Shown: piece after piece, positions 1 to 6,809 of the stretch
Layout: the number at the start of each line of letters is the position of its first letter
Numbering within the stretch: position 1 is the stretch's first letter
Assembly (NCBI GenBank): GCA_023413185.1
Contig: JAEZQD010000122.1
Coordinates: 1-8,799, forward strand
Source: Bacillota bacterium
GTDB taxonomy: Bacteria > Bacillota > Clostridia > Oscillospirales > Ruminococcaceae
Length of the DNA: 8,799 bases
Reading direction: 5' to 3'
Notes under the pieces: model-generated
Database searches by the model: none
What the model saw: the letters and a program-made list of their open reading frames with translations, nothing else
Told to the model about the DNA's origin: nothing
Program-made: the position numbers and the translations under genes

Positions 1-2
1 CG

Positions 3-80
3 CGCGCCTTTGTAAGTATCGCATTGCTGGATAACTGCGAAGACACCGCGGTAATCCCCCTTCGCCTGTTAATCTGCTAA
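3..80 (+). other. possible C-terminal tail of a gene cut by the left edge
   Basis: From base 3 the plus strand stays open for 25 codons and ends at a TAA at 78-80. The tail reads RAFVSIALLDNCEDTAVIPL and then five more residues, which looks protein-like. However, one minus-strand frame is also open across the same bases, and the stretch is too short to decide between them. If it is real, the gene would converge on the coiled-coil gene and end just before the hairpin at 91-112. I do not recognise a family. Confidence 0.2.
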
Positions 81-84
81 ACGT

Positions 85-112
85 GAAAAGCCGCGCCGAA
101 AGGTCGGCACGG
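85..112 (-). terminator. Rho-independent terminator of the coiled-coil gene
   Basis: Read on the minus strand, a 9-bp stem (CCGTGCCGA with TCGGCGCGG, one G-T wobble) closes a CCTT loop at 112-91. It is followed by CTTTT at 90-86. It starts 28 bases after the stop codon of the minus-strand gene, which fits an intrinsic terminator. The T-run is short, so strength is uncertain. Confidence 0.6.
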
Positions 113-140
113 ACAGTTTATGCGGTTGTTGGGCACCGGC

Positions 141-467
141 TTACATCGGCTCGGTGCAGCGCGCAAACAGCGCGTCCTCCCATTGCCGGTGGCTGGCTTC
201 ATAGCTTTCTATCAGCTGCTGCATCGCACGTTTGCCCTCTGCCTCGATCTCTTGCCTGCGACGCTCGGCCTCGTTGGTGGTTTCGCTTTTGATCTTCTGT
301 ATGCGGGTTTGTGCACGCTCGATAATATCCTTTTCGAGCTTTGCCTGGGTCTGTGCCAGCTCCAGCTCGGCGCGGCGGCGCTGAATCTGCGCGTCCTCCA
401 CCATGGTACGGGCGTGTTTATCCATCTCTACCAGCTGGCGAATTACATCCTGCTTGTTGGCCTCCAT
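141..467 (-). CDS. small charged coiled-coil protein of unknown function
   Basis: This encodes 108 residues with no signal peptide or membrane segment. Almost the whole chain is predicted helix: from about residue 8 to 95 it is rich in E, K, R, Q and A with hydrophobic residues at heptad-like spacing and no proline or glycine apart from one glycine near residue 78. The last 15 residues (around HRQWEDALFARCTEPM) leave this pattern. The start is the ATG at 467-465, preceded by GGGAGGT at 480-474 with a 6-base gap. The longer open frame to 581 has no such site and reads unlike a coil. The composition recalls peripheral-stalk subunits of rotary ATPases (V-type G/H, F-type b) and other stalk proteins, but no ATPase gene is adjacent, so that is only a resemblance. 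The gene is monocistronic, divergent from glmU, with its own terminator. Confidence 0.75.
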   Translation of the reverse strand: MEANKQDVIRQLVEMDKHARTMVEDAQIQRRRAELELAQTQAKLEKDIIERAQTRIQKIKSETTNEAERRRQEIEAEGKRAMQQLIESYEASHRQWEDALFARCTEPM

Positions 468-473
468 AAAACG

Positions 474-480
474 ACCTCCC
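474..480 (-). promoter_or_regulatory. ribosome binding site of the coiled-coil gene
   Basis: GGGAGGT on the minus strand sits 6 bases before the ATG at 467. It decides this start over the upstream in-frame codons. Confidence 0.75.
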
Positions 481-696
481 TTCATGGGATTATTGCAGAT
501 ACCCTTGCATAACGCGGGGCTTGCGATTGCCTTATCCTTCGTGTGCTTGTATAACGAAGAAAATGTACTAATTTTCACCATTCAGCTTGTTACAAATTAA
601 GGGTGAAAAATAAAGCATCAGCGAGTATGGCCAAGCTAATCTTACCACTTCGCCCCATATGGCAGGAGTACCCCTGTTTACAAGAACTTATTTTTA

Positions 697-725
697 ATCA
701 TAGTCCTATTGTTACAAAAAAACAA
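697..725 (-). promoter_or_regulatory. candidate promoter for the coiled-coil gene
   Basis: On the minus strand TTGTTT (725-720) is followed after 17 bases by TATGAT (702-697). The -10 box is close to consensus and the -35 box is weak. It would give a leader of about 220 bases. Part of it overlaps the dyad at 706-728. Confidence 0.35.
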
Positions 726-728
726 TAG
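706..728. repeat. 8-bp inverted repeat (dyad) in the divergent spacer
   Basis: CTATTGTT (706-713) and AACAATAG (721-728) are perfect inverted copies around a 7-base A-rich centre. No T-run follows on either strand in terminator position. It could be an operator, but an 8-bp dyad in AT-rich DNA can also arise by chance. Confidence 0.4.
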
Positions 729-747
729 CTAATAAGTGCAAAAAAGA

Positions 748-777
748 TTTACAGCCTATTATTTTTCTGTATATTAT
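748..777 (+). promoter_or_regulatory. candidate upstream promoter (P1) of glmU
   Basis: TTTACA (748-753), an 18-base spacer and TATTAT (772-777) form a plausible vegetative sigma-A promoter in AT-rich DNA. Transcription would start near 784, about 220 bases before the glmU start and just upstream of the tandem repeat at 806-825. Confidence 0.5.
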
Positions 778-805
778 TATACCTATTAAATATGAAATCG
801 TCTAC

Positions 806-825
806 TACCCTGTCATACCCTGTCA
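806..825 (+). repeat. perfect tandem 10-bp direct repeat TACCCTGTCA x2
   Basis: Two abutting identical copies (806-815 and 816-825) lie about 27 bases upstream of the -35 box of P2 and just downstream of the probable P1 start. The 10-bp period is close to one helical turn, as in direct-repeat binding sites of response regulators. No binding protein can be named. Confidence 0.7.
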
Positions 826-852
826 AAAATATAAACACACACCCCATTGCGC

Positions 853-881
853 TTGTATTTTACACCCTTTGCGAATATAAT
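853..881 (+). promoter_or_regulatory. candidate proximal promoter (P2) of glmU
   Basis: TTGTAT (853-858), a 17-base spacer and a perfect TATAAT (876-881) give the best sigma-A match upstream of glmU. Transcription would start near 888, leaving a leader of about 115 bases. Confidence 0.65.
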
Positions 882-985
882 AATGAATAGAATAAAGGGC
901 TGTTTGTACAGTCAAAACGCGGTCTGTTTCTACCTTATAACAAGCCGTAAGAGGTTAACTTTTGGTGCTCGGAGCGCGTTTTTTG

Positions 986-998
986 AAAGGCGGTTAGG
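986..998 (+). promoter_or_regulatory. ribosome binding site of glmU
   Basis: AAAGGCGG (986-993) lies 9 bases, and TTAGG (994-998) 4 bases, before the ATG at 1003. This supports that start over the in-frame TTG at 847. Confidence 0.6.
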
Positions 999-1002
999 CA
1001 CA

Positions 1003-2373
1003 ATGAACACAATGGGGGCTATCATTATGGCTGCCGGCGACGGCAAGCGGATGAAGAGCACGCAGCCAAAGCCGATGCTTGAGGTGTTGTTTTGCCCGAT
1101 GGTGGACTGGGTGTACAACGCCGTTAAAGCCGCGGGTATTGCGGACGTGTGTGTCGTGTGTCCGCCTACGGAGGTGCTGCAGACCCATTTTGCCGACCGC
1201 GCAAAAACCGTCGTGCAGCGCGAGCGGCTTGGCACCGGTCACGCCGTGATGCAGGCGCGCGAGTTTATATCGGCACTTCGCGGCGGCGACGTTGTGGTGC
1301 TAAACGGCGATATTCCGCTGTGCACGGGGCAGGCGATTGGCTCAGCCATAGAGTACCACCGCGCAAACGGCAACGATGTGACGGTGATAACCGCCAAGGT
1401 GAGTAACCCCGCCGGCTACGGGCGCATTGTGCGCGACGAAACCGGCTTTTGCCGCATTGTCGAGCACAAGGACGCGGATGAAGCAACCCTTGCCATAACC
1501 GAAATCAACTCCGGTGCGTATGTGTTTTCTGCCGACGCGCTGCTGGAAGCCCTGGGCAGGCTCGACAACAACAACGCGTCCAAGGAGTATTATCTGACCG
1601 ACACCATCGCGCTGATTATACAGGCGGGCGGGCGCGCCGACGCGTTTGACGCGCAAGACGAGCGCGTTGTACTGGGTGCAAACGACCCGTGGCAGCTCGT
1701 AGAGCTCAACCGGCTTGCTAACGAGCAATCGCTGCGCGCCCAGGCGGCAAACGGGGTACGGTTTGTCAGCCTTGACGGCATTGTCATCGCCCCCGACGCA
1801 AGGATAGGTCCAGACACCACCATCCTGCCCGGTACCATCATCAAGGGCGGGTGTGTCATCGGCTCAGGCTGCGTCATCGGTCCAAACACCGTGCTCGACC
1901 ACAGCCGCGTGGGCAACGGCAGCACCGTCAACGCCTCTCAGGTATTCTATTCCCGAATCGGCGACCGTGTGACCGTCGGTCCGTTTACCCATATCCGCCC
2001 GGGCTGCGACATTAAGGATAGCGTCAAGGTGGGCGATTTTGTCGAGGTGAAGAACTCGGTGGTGGGTGAAAAAACCAGCATTGCGCACCTGACCTACATC
2101 GGCGACAGCGACGTGGGCAGCGGCGTAAATTTCGGCTGCGGCGTGGTAACCGTCAACTACGACGGCAAGAACAAGGAGCGCACCACCATCGGCGACAACG
2201 CCTTTGTGGGTTGCAACTCAAACCTGATAGCCCCTGTTACCGTGGGCGACGGCGCGTATGTGGCGGCGGGCACAACGGTAACCGACGATGTTCCGTCCGG
2301 CGATATGGCGATTGGCCGCGCCCGCCAGACCAACAAAAAGGGCTATGCGCAGGGGCGCTTTCACAAGAAGTAA
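1003..2373 (+). CDS. glmU: bifunctional UDP-N-acetylglucosamine pyrophosphorylase / glucosamine-1-phosphate N-acetyltransferase GlmU
   Basis: GlmU acetylates glucosamine-1-phosphate with acetyl-CoA and then joins it to UTP, giving UDP-GlcNAc for peptidoglycan and other wall polymers; it is cytoplasmic. At 456 residues it has the usual length. The N-terminal nucleotidyltransferase half shows the AAGDGKRMKS...PK UTP loop, QRERLGTGHAV, the metal aspartate in NGDIPL (D103), PAGYGRIVR and N227, which matches E. coli numbering. From about residue 250 the chain becomes a left-handed beta-helix of hexapeptide repeats. HLTYIGD holds the probable acetyltransferase base H362 (H363 in E. coli), followed by VNYDGKNK and the APVTVG...AAGTTVTDDVP end. 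The usual threonine of GxGTRM is lysine here and the usual GKPM is FCPM, which I take as lineage variation. It is first in the probable glmU-pth-mfd operon. The 52-codon upstream extension from 847 is rejected because family similarity begins at the chosen ATG. Confidence 0.97.
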   Translation: MNTMGAIIMAAGDGKRMKSTQPKPMLEVLFCPMVDWVYNAVKAAGIADVCVVCPPTEVLQTHFADRAKTVVQRERLGTGHAVMQAREFISALRGGDVVVLNGDIPLCTGQAIGSAIEYHRANGNDVTVITAKVSNPAGYGRIVRDETGFCRIVEHKDADEATLAITEINSGAYVFSADALLEALGRLDNNNASKEYYLTDTIALIIQAGGRADAFDAQDERVVLGANDPWQLVELNRLANEQSLRAQAANGVRFVSLDGIVIAPDARIGPDTTILPGTIIKGGCVIGSGCVIGPNTVLDHSRVGNGSTVNASQVFYSRIGDRVTVGPFTHIRPGCDIKDSVKVGDFVEVKNSVVGEKTSIAHLTYIGDSDVGSGVNFGCGVVTVNYDGKNKERTTIGDNAFVGCNSNLIAPVTVGDGAYVAAGTTVTDDVPSGDMAIGRARQTNKKGYAQGRFHKK

Positions 2374-2415
2374 ACCGTTTCTTATAGATTTTGACACAGA
2401 CAAAGGACAAAACAG

Positions 2416-3042
2416 ATGTTTTTTAAACGAAGTGAAAAAGAAGTAACCGGCATTATGCAGCGCGCCGCAGGGGCGGCGGAATACCTGATTGTCGGCTTAG
2501 GCAACCCCGGCAAGCAGTACGAATACACCCGACACAACGTGGGCTTTTTGGCAATTGATTTACTCGCATCACAATGCGGCGTCTCGATAAACCGTCTTCG
2601 CTTTAAGGCGCTTACCGGCATGGGTGAGATTGCGGGCAGGAAGGTGCTGCTGCTAAAGCCGCAAACCTTTATGAACAACAGCGGCGAGGCGGTACAGGGC
2701 GCGATGCAGTTTTACAAGATTCCGCCCGAGCGCACCATCGTTTTGTATGACGACATCACCCTGGACGTCGGCAGGCTGCGCATCCGCAAAAAGGGCAGCG
2801 ACGGCGGGCAAAAGGGCATGCGCAGCATCATCACGGTGACGGGCAGCGACAACTACCCCCGCGTACGCATCGGCATCGGCGCAAAGCCGCACCCCGACTA
2901 CGACCTTGCCGATTGGGTGCTCTCGCACTTTCCTAAAGCCGACGGCGAAAAGCTCGAGGGCGCGCTCGAGCGCGCCTGCGACGCGGTCAAGCTGATACTG
3001 GCGGGCGACTATGACGGGGCAATGAACCGCTACAACGTATAA
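2416..3042 (+). CDS. pth: peptidyl-tRNA hydrolase Pth
   Basis: Pth cleaves the ester bond of peptidyl-tRNAs dropped from ribosomes and so recycles tRNA; it acts in the cytoplasm. The 208-residue chain has the family landmarks LIVGLGNPG (24-32), TRHNVGF with catalytic H40 (H20 in E. coli), KPQTFMNNSG with N87 (N68), and YDDITLDVGRLRIR with D112 (D93). The segment normally reading GGHNGLKSI is GGQKGMRSI (130-138), so the asparagine that matches N114 of E. coli is K133. The start at 2416 follows AAAGGA (2402-2407) by 8 bases. It adds about 20 residues (MFFKRSEKEV...) before the usual beginning; an internal ATG at codon 14 has no good binding site. It lies 42 bases after glmU with no terminator between, so is probably co-transcribed. 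This is the spoVC position of Bacillus, where pth also lies between glmU and mfd. Confidence 0.96.
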   Translation: MFFKRSEKEVTGIMQRAAGAAEYLIVGLGNPGKQYEYTRHNVGFLAIDLLASQCGVSINRLRFKALTGMGEIAGRKVLLLKPQTFMNNSGEAVQGAMQFYKIPPERTIVLYDDITLDVGRLRIRKKGSDGGQKGMRSIITVTGSDNYPRVRIGIGAKPHPDYDLADWVLSHFPKADGEKLEGALERACDAVKLILAGDYDGAMNRYNV

Positions 3043-3048
3043 CGAGTA

Positions 3049-3069
3049 GGCGCGCTTTGTTTGCGCGCC
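3049..3069 (+). other. GC-rich hairpin between pth and mfd without a T-run
   Basis: GGCGCGC (3049-3055) pairs fully with GCGCGCC (3063-3069) around a TTTGTTT loop, seven bases after the pth stop. The bases that follow, CTAAACTTG, are not a U-tract. It is therefore not a standard terminator. It could be an RNA processing or stability element, or a weak attenuator within the operon. Confidence 0.5.
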
Positions 3070-3126
3070 CTAAACTTGTGCCCCAAACCCGAACAATCAA
3101 CTACTTTTATCTTAATCTTCTATGCG

Positions 3127-3133
3127 AAAGGAG
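3127..3133 (+). promoter_or_regulatory. ribosome binding site of mfd
   Basis: AAAGGAG lies 5 bases before the ATG at 3139. It fixes this start over the frame opening at 3061, whose extra 26 codons overlap the intercistronic hairpin and look non-coding. Confidence 0.75.
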
Positions 3134-3138
3134 CGGTC

Positions 3139-6100
3139 ATGCAGCTTTACAACCGGCTCTTTGAACGGCTGCCGGAGCTTGCGCGTCTGCAGGCGGCGGC
3201 AACCGGCAAAACACCCTGCGATGTGGTGGGGCTTTCGCCCATACACAAGGCGGGGCTGATTCACACCCTATGCCATACTACCGACCGACGCGCCCTGTGC
3301 ATTGTGGCGGACGAGGCGGAGGGACGCAGGCTATGTGAGGATATCAACGCAATGTCCGGCGAGGATGTTGCGCTTTTGTTCTGCTCGCGCGACTTCACCT
3401 TTCGTCAGGTGGAGGGCGTTTCGGGCGAGTTTGAGCACGCGCGGCTTGCGGTGCTCGGGCGCGTTCTCGCCAAAGACTACCGCGTGATTGTCGCAAGCGC
3501 GGAGGGCGCGTCGCAGTACACCGTGCCGCCCGATACCCTTGGGCGTGCCTCGGTTACGCTTTTGGCGGGTGGCACACACCCCATGCAGGACGTGCTGCGG
3601 GCACTGTCTTCGGCAGGCTACCAGCACCGACCGCAGGTGGACGGCGTATGCCAGTTCTCCCACCGCGGCGGCATTGTAGACTTTTACCCGCCCGACCTGC
3701 CCACTCCCGTGCGCATCGAGTTCTGGGGCGACGAAATCGACACCATCTCGAGCTTCGAGCTGGAAAGCCAGCGGCGCACCGACACGATGAAGAAGGTACA
3801 CATCACCCCCGCAAACGAGGTCATCTGCCCCGACATCCCACACCTGTGCGCGCAGATTAAAGACCTTGCCGCCAAGGTGCGGGGCAAGCTTGCCGCCGAG
3901 GTACGACAGCACTGCGAGCAGGATATTACCGAGCTAACCGACGGCATCTACCGCGGCAGCCTTGATAGGTACCTGCCGCTTGTGTACAAAACCCCCGCGA
4001 CGATATTTGATTACTGCAAGGACGACCTGCTGTTTGTGTCCGAGACCTTCAAGGTAAAAGACACGCTAAAGAGCGTCGGATGGCAGCACCACGAGGACAT
4101 TAAGCAGCTGTTTGAAGAGGGGCTGCTGTTTAAGGGGCTTGACACGTACACCATCGAGTTTTCGCGGTTTGCCGAGTACTTTGAGCAGTTCGGCGCCGTT
4201 CACCTCAACACCTTTGCGCGCAGCATTGCGGATCTGCACATCGGGGATTTGATCTCGGTCAGCGCCTCCTCCCTCTCTGCGTGGGGCGGCGAGCTTGCGC
4301 TTTTGCGCGACGATCTGGACAGCTACCTGCACCGCGGCTTTGCGTGCGTGGTGCTTGCGGGTACTGCCCGCGCGGCGGACACCCTGCGCCGCGACCTGAT
4401 AAGCGCGGGGCTGCCGGTGCTCGATTCGGACACCCTGCCCGCAGACGGACGGGTTCTGGTGACGGCGGGTGCATTGTCGGCGGGCTTTGAGCTGCCCGAC
4501 GCACGCTGCGCGCTGATTACCCACGGGCGCGTCGGGGCTTTTAGCAAGACAAGAGCCAAGGCAAAACGCTCGGCGAAGGAGATTATACGAAACCTCAGCG
4601 ACCTGACGGTGGGCGACTACGTCGTGCACGTCTCCCACGGCATCGGCATCTTCGAGGGCATTCACAAGCTGGATATGCAGGGCATTATTAAGGACTACAT
4701 CAAGATACGCTATCAGGGCGCGGACACGCTGTATGTGCCGGTTACCCAGCTTGACCTTGTCTCGAAATACATCGGTCCCCGCGAGGACAGCGCGGTACGC
4801 CTGAGCAAGCTGGGCGGAACCGAGTGGACACGCACCCGCTCCCGCGTAAAAAAGGCGGTCGCCGATATGGCAAAGGAGCTGATTGCGCTGTACTCGAAGC
4901 GCATGCAGCTTAAGGGCTACGCCTTCTCGCCCGACGACGACCTGCAAAACGACTTTGATGAACGGTTTGAGTTTGAAGAAACCGACGACCAGCTGCGCTG
5001 CATTGCCGAAATCAAACGCGACATGCAAAGTGGTGTGCCAATGGACCGGCTGTTGTGCGGCGATGTGGGCTTTGGTAAAACCGAGGTCGCGCTGCGCGGC
5101 GCGTTTAAGTGTGTGACCGAGGGCAAGCAGTGCGCGTTGCTTGTGCCCACTACCATCCTTGCGTGGCAGCATTATCAAACGGTGCTGCGCCGCTTTGAGG
5201 GCTACCCCATCCGCGTGGACCTGCTGTCGCGCTTTCGCTCGCCAAAGGAGCAGGAAAAGACCGTGCGCGCCCTGGCAAGGGGCGACGTCGACCTGATTAT
5301 CGGCACCCACCGTTTGGTGCAAAAGGATATCCGATTTAAGGACCTCGGGCTTGTGATTGTGGACGAGGAGCAGCGGTTTGGCGTGGCGCAGAAGGAACGC
5401 CTAAAGGAGCTGTGCGCGAACGTGGATGTGCTCACCCTTTCGGCGACGCCCATCCCCCGCACCCTGAACATGGCGATGTCGGGCATTCGCGATATGTCGG
5501 TCATAGAGGAGGCGCCCCAGGACCGTCATCCCGTACAGACCTACGTGATGGAGCATGACGACAATGTGCTTACTGAAGCATTGCGCAGAGAGCTGCGGCG
5601 GGGCGGGCAGGCGTACTACATCCACAACCGCATCGAGAGCATTGAGTCGCGCGCGGCGCAGATTCTGCGCGACCTGCCCGAGGCACGCATTGCCACCGCC
5701 CACGGACGGATGGGAGAGGAGAACCTTTCGGAGGTGTGGCGCAAGCTGGTGGACCATGAAATCGACATCCTTGTGTGCACCACCATCATCGAGACGGGCG
5801 TGGACGTATCAAACTGCAACACCCTGGTGATTGAGGACGCGGACTACATGGGGCTTTCGCAGCTGTACCAGCTGCGCGGGCGGGTGGGCCGCTCGAGCCG
5901 CCGCGCGTTTGCGTATATGACGTTTCGGCGCGGTAAGGTGGTAAGCGACATCGCCGCAAAGCGGCTTACCGCCATCCGCGAGTTTACCAAGTTCGGCTCG
6001 GGCTTTCGCATTGCCATGCGCGACCTGGAGATTCGCGGTGCCGGCAACATCTTAGGCGGGCAGCAGCACGGGCACATGGCGTCGGTTGGGTACGACCTGT

Positions 6101-6627
6101 ATGTCAAGCTGCTTAACGAGGCGGTGCTTGAGGAGCGCGGCGAGCAGCCCGAGACGCTCGATACCGCCGAGTGCCTCATCGATGTGCGCATCGAGGCGCA
6201 TATCCCCGAACGGTACATCGAAGACACCACCCAGCGCATCGAGGTGTACCGCCGCATCGCGAGCATACGCGACAACAACGATGTGCTCGACGTAATCGAT
6301 GAGCTGATTGACCGCTTTGGCGAACCGCCCCAGTCGGTGCGCGGGCTTATCGACGTCGCACTGCTGCGCAACCGCGCGGCGCGCTTTGGCATAACGGAGA
6401 TTAGCCAAAAGGGCGAAAGCCTGCTGCTATATATGAGCAACTTCTCGATGCAGACGGCGAGCAGCCTGGTTGCGGCACTGCCAGGGCGCGTGCTGTTCAG
6501 CGCGGGGAACCGCCCCTACCTTGCGGTGCGTATGCTGCGTGACGAGCAGCCCGAAAACACCATCTCGACGGTGCTAGACGCGCTGGATATTCAGACCGAG
6601 AAAAACCGCGCGTCCGCCCAGACCTAA
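3139..6627 (+). CDS. mfd: transcription-repair coupling factor Mfd
   Basis: Mfd is an ATP-driven DNA translocase that removes RNA polymerase stalled at DNA lesions and recruits UvrA for nucleotide excision repair. The product is 1162 residues, the normal length. In order it shows a UvrB-like N-terminal module with FSHRGGIVDFYPPD from residue 173, and a CarD-like RNA-polymerase-binding domain around 482-580 (LTVGDYVVHVSHGIGIFEG). The superfamily 2 helicase core follows: Walker A GDVGFGKT (641-648), motif II DEEQ (742-745), TLSATPIPRTLNMAMSG, TTIIETGVDV (from 881) and QLRGRVGR (911-918). Next is the translocation motif RGAGNILGGQQHGH (966-979), and then the C-terminal TRCF domain with IPERYIEDTTQRIEVYRRIA. 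All key motifs are intact and I see no frameshift. It follows pth by 96 bases and is probably the last gene of the glmU operon, because a fresh promoter begins 13 bases after its stop. Confidence 0.98.
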   Translation: MQLYNRLFERLPELARLQAAATGKTPCDVVGLSPIHKAGLIHTLCHTTDRRALCIVADEAEGRRLCEDINAMSGEDVALLFCSRDFTFRQVEGVSGEFEHARLAVLGRVLAKDYRVIVASAEGASQYTVPPDTLGRASVTLLAGGTHPMQDVLRALSSAGYQHRPQVDGVCQFSHRGGIVDFYPPDLPTPVRIEFWGDEIDTISSFELESQRRTDTMKKVHITPANEVICPDIPHLCAQIKDLAAKVRGKLAAEVRQHCEQDITELTDGIYRGSLDRYLPLVYKTPATIFDYCKDDLLFVSETFKVKDTLKSVGWQHHEDIKQLFEEGLLFKGLDTYTIEFSRFAEYFEQFGAVHLNTFARSIADLHIGDLISVSASSLSAWGGELALLRDDLDSYLHRGFACVVLAGTARAADTLRRDLISAGLPVLDSDTLPADGRVLVTAGALSAGFELPDARCALITHGRVGAFSKTRAKAKRSAKEIIRNLSDLTVGDYVVHVSHGIGIFEGIHKLDMQGIIKDYIKIRYQGADTLYVPVTQLDLVSKYIGPREDSAVRLSKLGGTEWTRTRSRVKKAVADMAKELIALYSKRMQLKGYAFSPDDDLQNDFDERFEFEETDDQLRCIAEIKRDMQSGVPMDRLLCGDVGFGKTEVALRGAFKCVTEGKQCALLVPTTILAWQHYQTVLRRFEGYPIRVDLLSRFRSPKEQEKTVRALARGDVDLIIGTHRLVQKDIRFKDLGLVIVDEEQRFGVAQKERLKELCANVDVLTLSATPIPRTLNMAMSGIRDMSVIEEAPQDRHPVQTYVMEHDDNVLTEALRRELRRGGQAYYIHNRIESIESRAAQILRDLPEARIATAHGRMGEENLSEVWRKLVDHEIDILVCTTIIETGVDVSNCNTLVIEDADYMGLSQLYQLRGRVGRSSRRAFAYMTFRRGKVVSDIAAKRLTAIREFTKFGSGFRIAMRDLEIRGAGNILGGQQHGHMASVGYDLYVKLLNEAVLEERGEQPETLDTAECLIDVRIEAHIPERYIEDTTQRIEVYRRIASIRDNNDVLDVIDELIDRFGEPPQSVRGLIDVALLRNRAARFGITEISQKGESLLLYMSNFSMQTASSLVAALPGRVLFSAGNRPYLAVRMLRDEQPENTISTVLDALDIQTEKNRASAQT

Positions 6628-6640
6628 CCCTCCTGCGGTG

Positions 6641-6669
6641 TAGACTTTTCGCCACAAAAGGTGTATAAT
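6641..6669 (+). promoter_or_regulatory. sigma-A-like promoter of the lipoprotein gene
   Basis: TAGACT (6641-6646), a 17-base spacer and a perfect TATAAT (6664-6669) lie directly behind the mfd stop. Transcription would begin near 6676. This indicates separate expression of the next gene, with a leader of about 65 or 135 bases depending on which start codon is used. Confidence 0.7.
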
Positions 6670-6674
6670 CAACA

Positions 6675-6758
6675 AAGCTTGTCGTTGCGCTCCCACAGTG
6701 TCAACAGCCTGATTTTTCTTCTTTATATCAATAGGGTGTTATGTTAGAGGACAAGCTT
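6675..6758 (+). repeat. 9-bp inverted repeat spanning the leader of the lipoprotein gene
   Basis: AAGCTTGTC (6675-6683) and GACAAGCTT (6750-6758) are exact inverted copies 66 bases apart. The first copy sits at the expected transcript start and the second covers the first codons of the longer reading frame. Pairing could fold the leader, but a 9-bp match at this distance is within chance expectation for a window of this size. Confidence 0.35.
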
Positions 6759-6809
6759 CGCCGTTTTTACGGCTTTAAATTAAGCGATGAAAGGCATGGT
6801 TTTTTGTAT

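Larger units (their letters stand above)
468..1002. other. divergent intergenic region between the coiled-coil gene and glmU
   Basis: These 535 bases hold no convincing gene. The middle (about 590-890) is clearly AT-rich against the GC-rich flanking genes. It contains a weak minus-strand promoter (697-725), an 8-bp dyad (706-728), two plus-strand promoters (748-777 and 853-881) and a perfect tandem repeat (806-825). The glmU frame stays open upstream to a TTG at 847, but that extension does not resemble GlmU. I see no riboswitch or T-box element that I can name. Confidence 0.7.

Noticed and set aside
847..1002. In-frame extension of glmU by 52 codons from a TTG at 847
   Set aside because: The extra residues do not look like GlmU and lie over the P2 promoter. 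A good ribosome binding site and family similarity begin at the ATG at 1003.
4066..5322. Long minus-strand open frame of 418 codons inside mfd
   Set aside because: It is antisense to a complete, motif-rich mfd gene. Long antisense frames are common opposite GC-rich genes, and I see no domain or ribosome binding site for it.
5844..6440. Minus-strand open frame of 198 codons opposite the 3' part of mfd
   Set aside because: Its composition is S/R-rich and low in complexity, typical of an antisense shadow. It overlaps conserved helicase and TRG motifs on the plus strand.
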